A stretch of 51,546 bases of DNA, from positions 1-51,546 of the forward strand of contig WQWB01000005.1 of assembly GCA_009785555.1 (NCBI GenBank), given 5' to 3'. Position numbers and translations under genes: made by a program. Positions 1 through 8,247 of this stretch are shown piece by piece (within the stretch, counting starts at the first letter, position 1; each line of letters starts with the position of its first letter). Below the pieces are notes generated by a model that saw nothing but the letters and a program-made list of their open reading frames with translations, had not been told where the DNA came from and made no database searches. The DNA comes from Defluviitaleaceae bacterium. Its GTDB lineage: Bacteria > Bacillota > Clostridia > Lachnospirales > WRAX01.

Positions 1-1173
1 GAGCTTGCAAACCCAAACCACCCTTTATTACGCCGCCTTATCATAGAAGCACCCGGTACGTACCAGCACAGCCTTGTAGTGGCAAGCCTTGCGGAAACAG
101 CCGCGTTCAGCATAGGTGCAAACCATGCCCTAGCGCGTGTTGGCGGTTATTACCATGATGTAGGAAAGTTAAACTATCCAAGTTATTTTATAGAAAACCA
201 AAGCGGCGGCATTAACCCGCACGATGATATGGATCCGCACCTTTCCGCCAAAATCATTGGAGAACATGTGTCCAACGGCATTTCCTTAGCCAACCAATAT
301 AAGCTGCCTAAACAGCTACGTGCGTTTATAGAGGAACACCATGGTGGTTCTGTCCATAAATTCTTCTACAATAAAGCAAGGGAACAAGCGGGGTTAGAGG
401 GTGTGTCGGTGAATGAGGACGATTTCCGCTATAAATTCCGTACGCCGCACAGCCGTGAGGTTGCCGTCGTCATGTTGGCCGATATTACTGAGGCAGCCGT
501 GCGCAGCATGGTTCAAACTGGCAAGGTTACGATGGACGAGCTGCCGTCGTTTATCACTCAGCTTATAAAGGCCGCTCTTATGGACGGCAGGCTACAGGAG
601 AGTGGGTTGGTTATAAAGGAACTGTCTGTGATTGCGGAAGCGTTTATGCGGGTATTTAAGGGTATGTTCCATGAAAGGATCGCCTACCCAACATCCGCCT
701 TAAAACTAGAACCCGTGCCGGAAACATATAATACAGAGCCGGGCGAGGAAATGAAAAAAGACGTTATTATCCACATGAACAATGAAACGGAACATGATAT
801 TACACAGTATTATAAAGCTATAGAGCGAGCCGCCGAAACAACCATGCGTAGCGAGGATAGTATAGGTGAAATAAGCCTAACCTTCGTTACAGCTGCGGAG
901 ATTAAGGAGCTTAACAAAAATTATAGGAATAATGACAAAGTAACGGATGTTCTGTCTTTTTCATCTGGGCAAACGCCGGATGGAGGCGTGTTGGGTGATG
1001 TGTTCATATGCCACGACAAGGCGGTGGCACAATCTGAAGAAATTGGCAACAGCGTGGAAAGAGAGCTTTGCTTCCTTGCGGTGCATGGGATACTGCATAT
1101 ACTTGGATACGACCATGAGGATGAAGAAAGCGAAAGGATAATGAAAATTAAGCAAAAGGAGATTTTACCATGA
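1..1173 (+). CDS. ybeY: PgpH-type HD phosphodiesterase (C-terminal part) fused in frame to YbeY rRNA endonuclease; left end cut off
   Basis: The frame is open from base 1, so the start lies outside the window. The first ~225 codons are the HD domain of 7TM-HD proteins (YqfF/PgpH), which hydrolyse c-di-AMP. I see EAPGTYQHSL, the metal pair in GGYYHDVGKL, then EEHHG and the DITEAAVRS aspartate. Without any stop the frame continues into YbeY, a zinc endoribonuclease of 16S rRNA 3'-end maturation and ribosome quality control. Its zinc motif HGILHILGYDH is near the end. In most Firmicutes pgpH and ybeY are separate neighbours. An ATG at 751 follows a poor, too-close GCGAGGA, so YbeY could be made from an internal start, but a true fusion is equally possible. 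The YbeY part is ~140 residues, near the family's lower limit. The stop overlaps the next start (ATGA). Confidence 0.9.
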   Translation, partial: ELANPNHPLLRRLIIEAPGTYQHSLVVASLAETAAFSIGANHALARVGGYYHDVGKLNYPSYFIENQSGGINPHDDMDPHLSAKIIGEHVSNGISLANQYKLPKQLRAFIEEHHGGSVHKFFYNKAREQAGLEGVSVNEDDFRYKFRTPHSREVAVVMLADITEAAVRSMVQTGKVTMDELPSFITQLIKAALMDGRLQESGLVIKELSVIAEAFMRVFKGMFHERIAYPTSALKLEPVPETYNTEPGEEMKKDVIIHMNNETEHDITQYYKAIERAAETTMRSEDSIGEISLTFVTAAEIKELNKNYRNNDKVTDVLSFSSGQTPDGGVLGDVFICHDKAVAQSEEIGNSVERELCFLAVHGILHILGYDHEDEESERIMKIKQKEILP

Positions 1174-2333
1174 GATACATTGCCGCATCGGCAGCGTTGC
1201 TTCTGTTGATAGCAGTGGCTGTTACCTATTCCGTTTTAGGTTTAGACAAACATTTTTTTGCACAGCACTGCCCAAACCAAGGAGTGGAAGAAGTTATTTT
1301 TGCAGACCCGGATAAGCCTATCGACAATGGATATTATTATGAGGTTACGGAAACTGCCGGGCCGGTTTGCGAGGAATGCTGTGCCGGTCTTGTACGTTCT
1401 GCGCTTTCAGGCCTTTTTATAGAAGCAGAAGTGTCTACACGAAGGCCGTTCGCTATCGTTATAGGCAACAGCGGGCCAAGCTTGCCTCAAAGCGGTTTGT
1501 CACAGGCCGAAATTATATATGAGGTTATCGCCGAAGGCACAACGACACGCATTATAGGTATTTTCCAAGACTTTGATTCGTCAAAGATCGGATCTATCCG
1601 ATCCGCGCGGGATTACTTCATAGATATCGCCCTGGATTACGATTCTATCTTCGTACATTTTGGCGGCAGCCCGCAAGCCTTTGAAGCCATCAGTCGCATA
1701 AACATTGCCGCCATCAATGGTCTTCAGCTGGACGGGGGTGTACGTACGGCAAACTTTAACCAGGTAGTTTTCTGGCGGGATGCCACGCGCTGGCGCACAC
1801 CCGCTCTGCGTGAGCATAGCGCATACACAAGCGCAGAAAACTTGTTGCGCCATGCCACGCGTTTTCGTTCTGAAATAAACATCCCAAACATGGCACCTTT
1901 CATTTTTTATGAAGAGCCAAGCAACCATCAGGATGCAATGCCGGCTACGAATATATCCGTGCAGTTTTCTACCGCGTCACCCGTGGTTTTCCGGTATAAT
2001 GACGAAACAAGCCGCTATTATCGTTTCTACGGCGCAAACCAAAACATGCAGATCGATGAGGAAACGGGTGAGCAGCTTGCCGTGGAAAACGTAATTGTAC
2101 AACTTACGCGAGTTGCGGCCATTCCGGGGGATACGGCGGGGCGGCGCAATGTTGCCGTCATCGGCAGTGGGCGCGGATACCTGTTTACGAACGGTACGGT
2201 CATTCCCTTGCTTTGGAGCAAGGCCGATCATCGCGCACCCACCGTTTGGACGTTTGAGTGCGGTGAGCCGCTTGCACTTAACGTCGGATCCACATGGATC
2301 AACATAACGGATAGAACGCCGACTTTTGAATAA
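1170..2333 (+). CDS. DUF3048 (YerB-like) membrane-anchored envelope protein
   Basis: The product has 387 residues. An uncleaved-looking N-terminal hydrophobic segment (about residues 3-25) has no lipobox. A short Cys-containing spacer follows (CPNQG, CEECC), then the DUF3048 domain from about residue 90, recognised by RPFAIVIGN, LPQSGLSQAEIIYEV, IGSIRSARDYF and HFGGSPQA. The family is found in Firmicute lipoproteins such as YerB. Its biochemical role is not established, and a cell-wall or extracellular role is inferred. AAAAGGAG sits 9 nt before the ATG, which overlaps the ybeY stop by 4 nt, so the genes are translationally coupled. In many clostridia dgkA and cdd occupy this place between ybeY and era; they are absent here. 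Confidence 0.85.
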   Translation: MRYIAASAALLLLIAVAVTYSVLGLDKHFFAQHCPNQGVEEVIFADPDKPIDNGYYYEVTETAGPVCEECCAGLVRSALSGLFIEAEVSTRRPFAIVIGNSGPSLPQSGLSQAEIIYEVIAEGTTTRIIGIFQDFDSSKIGSIRSARDYFIDIALDYDSIFVHFGGSPQAFEAISRINIAAINGLQLDGGVRTANFNQVVFWRDATRWRTPALREHSAYTSAENLLRHATRFRSEINIPNMAPFIFYEEPSNHQDAMPATNISVQFSTASPVVFRYNDETSRYYRFYGANQNMQIDEETGEQLAVENVIVQLTRVAAIPGDTAGRRNVAVIGSGRGYLFTNGTVIPLLWSKADHRAPTVWTFECGEPLALNVGSTWINITDRTPTFE

Positions 2334-2361
2334 AATCGGGTTAGACGAAAGAAGAGAATAA

Positions 2362-3258
2362 ATGAGCGAACATAAATCAGGATTTATCAGTATTATAGGC
2401 AGGCCAAACGTTGGCAAGTCAACGCTTATGAATAGGCTTGTCGGTACCGTAATCTCCATAATGTCACATAAGCCGCAGACAACGCGTAACCGCATATTGG
2501 GGATTTTGACGGAAGAAAGCGCCCAGCTTGTTTTTGTGGACACGCCAGGCATACACAAATCCAAAAACATCCTTGGTGAGACGATGAATAAAACCGCAGC
2601 CGCCGCCATTGGCGACGCGGACGTGCGTATACTTATGCTGTCAGCACCGGAGGGTCTTACGGAGCTTGATAAAGAGGTTATCTCCATGCTGCGCAAGCAG
2701 CCGACGATTTTGGTTATAAACAAGGCTGATGCCGTAGCAAAGACGGATATTTTAGGGATAACGGACAAGGCAAACGCGATATTTAATTTTACGGAGACTG
2801 TGCCGGTATCCGCCAAACGTGGAGACAACCTTGACGTTTTGCACGATTTGCTAATAAGTTTACTGCCCAATGGGCCGCGTTATTTCCCTGACGACGCCTT
2901 GACGGACATGCCAGAGCGGCAGCTTTGGTCGGAGTTTATCCGCGGTAAGGCACTTTTGCACCTGCAGGACGAAGTGCCGCACGGTATTGCCGTGGAAATA
3001 TTGAGCGGTACTGCGCGGGATGGTGATACAAGCAAACCCGGCATGTTGGATATAGAAGCAACGATAATTTGCGAAAAGGAAACGCACAAGGGCATAATAA
3101 TAGGCAAAGGTGGCGAAATGCTGAAGCGCATAGGCACTGAAGCGCGCCGCGACTTAGAACGTTTAAGCGGTATGAAAGTGAACCTTAAACTGTGGGTAAA
3201 GGTTCGCGCAAACTGGCGGGGTAACCGTAATTTCGTTAGGGAATATTTGAAAGTATAA
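2362..3258 (+). CDS. era: GTPase Era
   Basis: The 298-residue product has the normal Era length. It is a small GTPase that binds the 3' end of 16S rRNA and assists 30S assembly at the membrane-associated ribosome pool. G1 is GRPNVGKST (residues ~13-21), G3 DTPGIH, G4 NKAD and G5 SAKRG. The C-terminal third is a KH RNA-binding domain with IIIGKGGEMLKRIG. AGAAGAGA precedes the ATG. The pairing with ybeY just upstream fits the shared 16S 3'-end pathway. Nothing unusual is seen in the sequence. Confidence 0.97.
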   Translation: MSEHKSGFISIIGRPNVGKSTLMNRLVGTVISIMSHKPQTTRNRILGILTEESAQLVFVDTPGIHKSKNILGETMNKTAAAAIGDADVRILMLSAPEGLTELDKEVISMLRKQPTILVINKADAVAKTDILGITDKANAIFNFTETVPVSAKRGDNLDVLHDLLISLLPNGPRYFPDDALTDMPERQLWSEFIRGKALLHLQDEVPHGIAVEILSGTARDGDTSKPGMLDIEATIICEKETHKGIIIGKGGEMLKRIGTEARRDLERLSGMKVNLKLWVKVRANWRGNRNFVREYLKV

Positions 3259-3263
3259 TTCGC

Positions 3264-3300
3264 CTTCTCTCTTACCAAAATAAGAACGTAAGAGGGGGAA
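3264..3300 (+). promoter_or_regulatory. Hairpin that covers a ribosome binding site
   Basis: CTCTTAC (3269-3275) pairs with GTAAGAG (3288-3294). With G-U pairs the stem can extend into the following G-run. The 3' arm and that G-run are the AGAGGGGG ribosome site of the 57-codon gene starting at 3307. Folding would hide the site, so the hairpin could tune translation of that gene and, through overlap, recO. No T-run follows, so it is not a terminator. Confidence 0.4.
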
Positions 3301-3306
3301 TCTTAT

Positions 3307-3480
3307 ATGAATGAATTATGGGAAGTCTTTATCCGTGTGGGTAGCGTTAATTCTTATTTACAATATAAAGCTCATGATATTTTGACAATACCGATAGCGG
3401 GAGAAAATTTAGACAAAGATGGCCACGATAAAAGACAAAGGCATCTGTATAAAAACGCAGGACGTGAGCGAAAGCGATAG
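3307..3480 (+). CDS. YqzL-like small protein between era and recO
   Basis: This 57-codon ORF starts with ATG behind a strong AGAGGGGG site. Its first 20 residues (MNELWEVF, then GSVNSYLQYK) match the pattern of YqzL: a short aromatic helix, a Gly, then a YLxYK segment. YqzL is a tiny Firmicute protein of unknown function that lies between era and recO. The tail is basic (KRQRHLYKNAGRERKR). The last 62 nt overlap the start of recO in another frame, which is much more than usual. Either the native gene is shorter or its C-terminal part is neutral read-on. Identity rests on position and a short motif, so it is moderately sure. Confidence 0.6.
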   Translation: MNELWEVFIRVGSVNSYLQYKAHDILTIPIAGENLDKDGHDKRQRHLYKNAGRERKR

Positions 3481-4132
3481 ACGGTTGACCTTACTTTTGC
3501 TTGACCGCGGGCGAGTTACGTGCTACGCCCGCGGCGCAAAAAAAACAGGAAGCAAGTTTCACGCAGCCGCCCAAGTTTTTGCGTATTCCGAATTTGTCTT
3601 GTTTGAAGGGCCGAATTTCTATTCCTTGGCTCAATGCGAATTGAAGCAAAATTTCTACGGCGTACGCGCGGACTACGACCGCCTATGCCTAGCCGCACAT
3701 ATAATGGAATTGGCGGAGCAGATGCTCATGCCGGATGTGCCTTGCCAAAACGCCCTGCGCGTAATATACTTTGCCCTACAGAAATTGGCTGTGCCAGCGT
3801 CTGACGCGCTTCGTACCGCGGCCGTATTTGAACTTAAGTTTTTACAGGGCGAAGGGTTTATTGATAACGAATTGCCTAAAATACCGGCGAACTTTTCGGT
3901 TCAAGCCAAGAACGCGGTTGCGGAGATATTGAACGCGGATATACGTCAGGCGTTTGAGTTGAGCCGCGAAGTTGGTGCGGCGCAGACATCTTTGCACGAA
4001 ACACGCGAAATTATGAATGCGCTGGATTTGTTTCGGCGTGAGATTTTGGGCTTTCCATTAAAAAGCATACAACTTTTAAATGTCGGAGAAATTGGGATTG
4101 GGAGTGGGATTGGAAATGATACATATGCTTGA
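3419..4132 (+). CDS. recO: DNA repair protein RecO
   Basis: The product has 237 residues, slightly shorter than typical (~245-260). RecO loads RecA on SSB-coated DNA with RecR in recombinational repair. The N-terminal OB fold is clear: GICIKTQDVSESDRRLTLL, then YARGAKK, then FAYSEFVLFEG. The C-terminal helical domain follows. Many Gram-positive RecO proteins carry a CxxC...CxxC zinc site in that domain; here the region after ELKFLQGEGF has no cysteine pair, so the site is missing. The ATG lies inside the YqzL-like gene with GGGAG about 15 nt upstream, a long spacing that suggests coupling. The 3' end overlaps the PPK2 gene. Confidence 0.9.
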   Translation: MATIKDKGICIKTQDVSESDRRLTLLLLDRGRVTCYARGAKKTGSKFHAAAQVFAYSEFVLFEGPNFYSLAQCELKQNFYGVRADYDRLCLAAHIMELAEQMLMPDVPCQNALRVIYFALQKLAVPASDALRTAAVFELKFLQGEGFIDNELPKIPANFSVQAKNAVAEILNADIRQAFELSREVGAAQTSLHETREIMNALDLFRREILGFPLKSIQLLNVGEIGIGSGIGNDTYA

Positions 4133-5609
4133 TGAAATTAAGGGGGTTGCGGAGCTTAATAAAGCCGAATATCAGGAAAGGCTAATAGAGCTGGAGGCTA
4201 AACTCGGCCGTTTGCAGATACGCGCAATAGCCGTCGGTTTGCCTATTGCAATACATATTGACGGGTGGGCGGCAGCCGGCAAAGCAACGCTTATCGGCCG
4301 TGCATTACGCGTTCTCGATCCACGCCACTATAGAGTCCATGGCATGGAAAAAGTGAACGAGGAAAGGCGTATGCGCCCGTTCCTTTGGTCTTACGCAACT
4401 AAAATGCCGGCAGCCGGGCAGATATCCATTTTCGATAAATCATATTACATGGCTCTTATACCGGGTAGTGAAATGATACGCAACGGTGAAATAACAAGCG
4501 CCGAATGTGTTTTTGCTGATATAAAGGCGTTTGAAGCCGGGTTGGCGGATGGCGGCACGCTTATACTTAAATACTTTCTCCACATTGATAAAAAAGAGCA
4601 GACACAACGTTTGCGCGAGCTTTTAGCGAACGAGGATACCTGCTGGCGTATTACGGAGAAGGAGTTGCGCCAAAATATCGAGTATGATAAATATTATGGT
4701 TTTTATAATAAAATTATTGAAGCGAGCGGATCTGGCGACCTTGGAATAACCGTGCTTAACGGAAATGACAGGCGCACGGCTACATTGGGTTTTTATGAGC
4801 ATATTACAGCCACCCTTGAACGGGTGCTCGACGGTTTGGAGCGAGGCGTGGCCGAGCTGGCTTTGTCGCGTACAAAGCCGGATGTATCACCAAAAATTCC
4901 GGATATATTAAGCAAAATAGACCTTAAAGTTAATATTGGAGACGAAAAATACGGCAAGCAGTTAAAATCGCTGCAAAACCAAATTTCCTCATTAATTTTT
5001 AAACTGTACCGCAAAAGGCGTTCCGTCTGCTTGGTTTTTGAGGGATGGGACGCGGCGGGAAAGGGAGGCAGCATTAACCGCCTTATACAAAGCGCGGATC
5101 CGCGCGGTTATAACGTCTGCCCAGTCGCTGCGCCGACGAAGGAGGAGTTGTCGCACCACTATCTTTGGAGGTTTTGGAAGAATTTGCCAAAGGACGGGCA
5201 TGTCACTGTTTTTGACCGTTCTTGGTATGGCCGTATCCTCGTTGAACGGGTGGAGAATCTCTGTTCCGAGGATGACTGGCAGCGTGCGTATAGGGAGATT
5301 AACAATTTTGAGAAACACCTGCATAATCATGGCTCTATTGTTATAAAATATTGGCTTCACGTGAGTGATGAAGAGCAATTGAAGCGTTTTGAAGCGCGTG
5401 CCCAAAATCCGGACAAGCAGCATAAAATTACCGATGAGGATTGGCGTAACCGTAATAAGCGCACGGCTTACTACGCAGCCGTAAATGAGATGCTGCACCG
5501 CACTGGTACGGCTGAAGCACCTTGGACGGTTATAGAGTCTGATTCCAAAAAATATGCCCGGATTAAGGTTTTAGAGCATACAGTCAAAGTGCTTGAGAGC
5601 GAATTGTAA
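4116..5609 (+). CDS. Two-domain PPK2 polyphosphate:nucleotide phosphotransferase (Pap type)
   Basis: Two PPK2 kinase domains lie in tandem. Known tandem enzymes (class II, Pap) make ADP from AMP and polyphosphate. The C-terminal domain has an intact Walker A (FEGWDAAGKGG) and lid/Walker B (FDRSWYGRILVERV). The N-terminal domain has weakened versions (IDGWAAAGKAT, FDKSYYMALI): the Asp and a Gly of the P-loop are replaced by Ala. The C-terminal half is therefore probably the active one and the first a structural partner (inference). Three in-frame ATGs exist at 4080, 4116 and 4125. Homologues begin close to MLDEI, and GGGAG near 4100 favours 4116 or 4125; 4080 has no ribosome site. The start overlaps recO by 17 nt. 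Confidence 0.88.
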   Translation: MIHMLDEIKGVAELNKAEYQERLIELEAKLGRLQIRAIAVGLPIAIHIDGWAAAGKATLIGRALRVLDPRHYRVHGMEKVNEERRMRPFLWSYATKMPAAGQISIFDKSYYMALIPGSEMIRNGEITSAECVFADIKAFEAGLADGGTLILKYFLHIDKKEQTQRLRELLANEDTCWRITEKELRQNIEYDKYYGFYNKIIEASGSGDLGITVLNGNDRRTATLGFYEHITATLERVLDGLERGVAELALSRTKPDVSPKIPDILSKIDLKVNIGDEKYGKQLKSLQNQISSLIFKLYRKRRSVCLVFEGWDAAGKGGSINRLIQSADPRGYNVCPVAAPTKEELSHHYLWRFWKNLPKDGHVTVFDRSWYGRILVERVENLCSEDDWQRAYREINNFEKHLHNHGSIVIKYWLHVSDEEQLKRFEARAQNPDKQHKITDEDWRNRNKRTAYYAAVNEMLHRTGTAEAPWTVIESDSKKYARIKVLEHTVKVLESEL

Positions 5610-5658
5610 CCAAAAATCAAAAAAAAACAAATTTTTTAAAGAAAAACGCTGAAAACCC

Positions 5659-5687
5659 TTGACAAATCAATCGTTTAGTAGTATAAG
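5659..5687 (+). promoter_or_regulatory. SigA promoter of the HU gene
   Basis: TTGACA (5659-5664), a 17-nt spacer and TATAAG (5682-5687) form a near-consensus vegetative promoter. Transcription would start near 5694, leaving a leader of about 55 nt before the HU start at 5750. The A/T-rich stretch 5615-5645 just upstream could act as an UP element. Confidence 0.85.
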
Positions 5688-5749
5688 TAATGCATGGACA
5701 TTCCACATCCAAATTTATCTAAACTAAAATCCACAGGAGGAAGAGCAAC

Positions 5750-6040
5750 ATGAGCAAAAACTTCAATAAGGCGGATCTTATCTCCGCAATTGCAGAAAAA
5801 ACAGGTCTTACGAAAAAAGACACGGAAAAAACTATTAAGGCTTTTGAAGACGTAGTTACGGACGCGCTTACAGACGGCGGCAAAGTACAATTAGTTGGTT
5901 TCGGTACTTTTGATGTATCTGAGCGTAAAGCTAGAGTTGGCAGAAACCCTCAAACCAACAAACCGATGGACATTCCGGCATCCACAGCACCAAGATTTAA
6001 AGCCGGCAAGGTACTTAAAGATGCAGTAAACAAGAAATAG
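5750..6040 (+). CDS. hup: HU-family nucleoid DNA-binding protein
   Basis: The 96-residue product has the standard HU length. HU is an abundant homodimeric nucleoid protein that bends DNA. The helical dimer part is followed by GGKVQLVGFGTF, and the DNA-clamping arm carries GRNPQTNKPMDIPAS, including the intercalating Pro. AGGAGGAAGAG before the ATG is a very strong ribosome site and, with the consensus promoter and the terminator behind the gene, indicates high independent expression. Confidence 0.96.
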   Translation: MSKNFNKADLISAIAEKTGLTKKDTEKTIKAFEDVVTDALTDGGKVQLVGFGTFDVSERKARVGRNPQTNKPMDIPASTAPRFKAGKVLKDAVNKK

Positions 6041-6062
6041 AAAAAGTTAAACAAGATATAAG

Positions 6063-6100
6063 GGGCAAGGGGCTATTATGCTTCTTGCCCTATTCTTTTG
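6063..6100 (+). terminator. Intrinsic terminator after the HU gene
   Basis: GGGCAAG (6063-6069) pairs with CTTGCCC (6084-6090), followed by TATTCTTTT. It separates the strong HU transcript from rqcP-mutL-miaA, presumably with some read-through because no clear second promoter precedes rqcP. Confidence 0.75.
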
Positions 6101-6110
6101 AGGTGTAATA

Positions 6111-6368
6111 ATGAGGTTAGATAAATTTCTAAAGGTTTCGCGTTTAATTAAGCGGCGTACCCTCGCCAATGAGGCGTGTGATGCGGGGCGTGTTACCGTA
6201 AACGATAAAGAGGCAAAGGCTTCTTACGACGTTAAGGTAGGCGATGTTATAGAGATACGCTTTGGTGCGCGCCGCACGCGTGCGCGGGTTTTGCTGATTA
6301 AGGAAAGCCCGCGTAAGGAAGAGGCGGCTGATATGGTTGAGATGCTTCAGGGCGAAGCGATTGAGTAA
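6111..6368 (+). CDS. rqcP: S4-domain ribosome quality-control factor RqcP (YabO)
   Basis: The product has 85 residues and is a stand-alone S4 RNA-binding domain that starts MRLDKFLKVSRLIKRRTLA, the hallmark of YabO/RqcP. The protein stabilises P-site tRNA on stalled 50S subunits during RqcH-driven alanine tailing. KKEEAADM-type residues close the protein (PRKEEAADMVEML). GAGGTG precedes the ATG. In relatives it sits next to an HU gene and ahead of yabP/yabQ; here mutL follows directly. Confidence 0.9.
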   Translation: MRLDKFLKVSRLIKRRTLANEACDAGRVTVNDKEAKASYDVKVGDVIEIRFGARRTRARVLLIKESPRKEEAADMVEMLQGEAIE

Positions 6369-6390
6369 GGGTGCGGATAATTTAAGTAAA

Positions 6391-8247
6391 ATGAACGAAA
6401 TTAGATTGCTTGATAATGATTTGATAAATAAAATTGCCGCCGGCGAGGTAGTGGAGCGGCCTGCATCCGTCGTTAAGGAGCTTGTAGAAAACGCGTTGGA
6501 CGCAGGCTCAACCCGCATAACCGTTGAGATACAGGGCGGCGGCTTGGATTTGATAAAGGTTACGGATAATGGCTGCGGCATACCGCGCAATCATCTGCCG
6601 CATGCCTTCCTTCGCCATGCAACCAGTAAGATATCAACTGACGATGATTTATTTGCCATATCCACCATGGGTTTCCGCGGAGAGGCGTTAGCGAGTATTG
6701 CGGCCGTGGCGCAGGTTACGATGACGTCGCGTACAGGCGATACGGATACGGGGTTCCGCGTTGGCGTGGCCGGAGGCGTATATGAAGGTGAGCGGGAAGT
6801 CGCCGCCCTTATCGGTACGTGTGTTGAGGTGCGTAACCTCTTTTATAATACCCCTGCCCGCAAAAAATTCCTAAAAAAGCCAGGTACTGAAGGCGGCGCT
6901 GTTTCCGACTTGGTAACGCGCCTAGCCATCGGGCGGCCCGATATATCGTTTGCATTCAATAATAATTCCGTAAACGTGTTTTCAACATCAGGCAAGGGGT
7001 TAAGAAACGTTGTGCTGTCCGTATTCGGGCGCAATACGGCGGAAAAAATGATTGACTGCGAATATACAATGGGGTTGTGTAAAGTAAGCGGACTTATCGG
7101 AAACTTGGAGCTTTCCCGCGGCAACCGAGGCCACGGCAACTTCTTCGTCAATGGCAGGTATATTAAGAACGGAACCGTGCAATCAGCCGTTGAGGCTGCA
7201 TATAAGGGTAGGCTGACCGTGGGTAAGTTTCCCGTATACATACTCAACTTGCAAATACCGCCGGCTCTTGTGGATATAAACGTGCATCCCGCCAAGTTGG
7301 AGGCGCGTTTTTCAAATGATATAGACGTTTTCCGTCTTGTCCTCGGCGCGGCGGATACGGCCTTGCGTCAATCGGAGGCTATTCCTATACACAAATTCCC
7401 TGCATCTATACAAAATATATCCGTAAATAATACCACTCTGCCGAAAATGCCGAATACACCGACGTTTCCGCAACCTAAGCCAACCATACCGCCGTTGTCA
7501 TATAATGAAGGTGATAGAATAAATCAGATTGCCGAACCGATAACGGGGTATATCCCTAACTTTGCTTCGGACGTTCCAACCTTGCAATATATTTATTTGG
7601 ATGCGGCTACGCGACAAAATGAAGTGGTTGCGGATGATCCGCCTGCGGTTTTACGCAATTATAGGATTGTTGGGCAGTTTTTTGGATGCTTTTGGCTGCT
7701 TGAGGATTACGGCACAGGAACATGCTATATAGTAGACCAACATGCCGCGCACGAGCGGTTGCTTTATGATGAAATTACGGAAAAGCTGACAGGCAGCGGC
7801 ATTATATCCCAACGCGTTATAGAGCCTATAGCGATGAACCTTACCCCTCGCGAATCTGCCGCGGTTGCTGAAAATGCGCGGCTGCTATCCGAAATCGGCT
7901 TTGAGATTGAAACGATGTACGGCAATACGGTGGCTATACGTTCTTTGCCATATTTCTTTGAAAGTGTTGTAAATGTAGACTTTTTTATGGAAATACTTGA
8001 TAAATTGGCGGATGAGGACGGCGAGGGTACGGTTGAAGGCTTGTATTCGCTCCGTACCGACGCGATAGCCAGGCTTGCCTGCCGCGCCGCCGTTAAGGCC
8101 AACGACCGCTTGGCGGACAGTGAGGCACGCGCCCTCGTAAATAGGATTATGCAGGATAACAGCCAATTAACCTGCCCGCACGGCAGGCCGATAATTACGG
8201 AGGTTTCCAGGAAAGATATCGACAAGATGTTTAAGAGGGTACAATGA
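6391..8247 (+). CDS. mutL: DNA mismatch repair endonuclease MutL
   Basis: The product has 618 residues. The GHKL ATPase domain (first ~330) shows ELVENALDAGS, DNGCGIP and TMGFRGEALASI. The C-terminal domain carries the endonuclease metal site DQHAAHERLLYDE, plus ACRAAVKAND and CPHGRPI, so this is a nicking MutL as in bacteria without MutH. The start at 6391 (MNEIRLLDN) matches the family. The ribosome site is weak, with only 22 nt after the rqcP stop, so coupled translation is likely; a TTG at 6361 is an alternative. mutS is not adjacent. The stop overlaps the miaA start (ATGA). Confidence 0.95.
   Translation: MNEIRLLDNDLINKIAAGEVVERPASVVKELVENALDAGSTRITVEIQGGGLDLIKVTDNGCGIPRNHLPHAFLRHATSKISTDDDLFAISTMGFRGEALASIAAVAQVTMTSRTGDTDTGFRVGVAGGVYEGEREVAALIGTCVEVRNLFYNTPARKKFLKKPGTEGGAVSDLVTRLAIGRPDISFAFNNNSVNVFSTSGKGLRNVVLSVFGRNTAEKMIDCEYTMGLCKVSGLIGNLELSRGNRGHGNFFVNGRYIKNGTVQSAVEAAYKGRLTVGKFPVYILNLQIPPALVDINVHPAKLEARFSNDIDVFRLVLGAADTALRQSEAIPIHKFPASIQNISVNNTTLPKMPNTPTFPQPKPTIPPLSYNEGDRINQIAEPITGYIPNFASDVPTLQYIYLDAATRQNEVVADDPPAVLRNYRIVGQFFGCFWLLEDYGTGTCYIVDQHAAHERLLYDEITEKLTGSGIISQRVIEPIAMNLTPRESAAVAENARLLSEIGFEIETMYGNTVAIRSLPYFFESVVNVDFFMEILDKLADEDGEGTVEGLYSLRTDAIARLACRAAVKANDRLADSEARALVNRIMQDNSQLTCPHGRPIITEVSRKDIDKMFKRVQ

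Noticed and set aside
1977-2870. Long minus-strand frame across the DUF3048 and era genes
   Set aside because: It is antisense to two well-supported genes and has no domain similarity.
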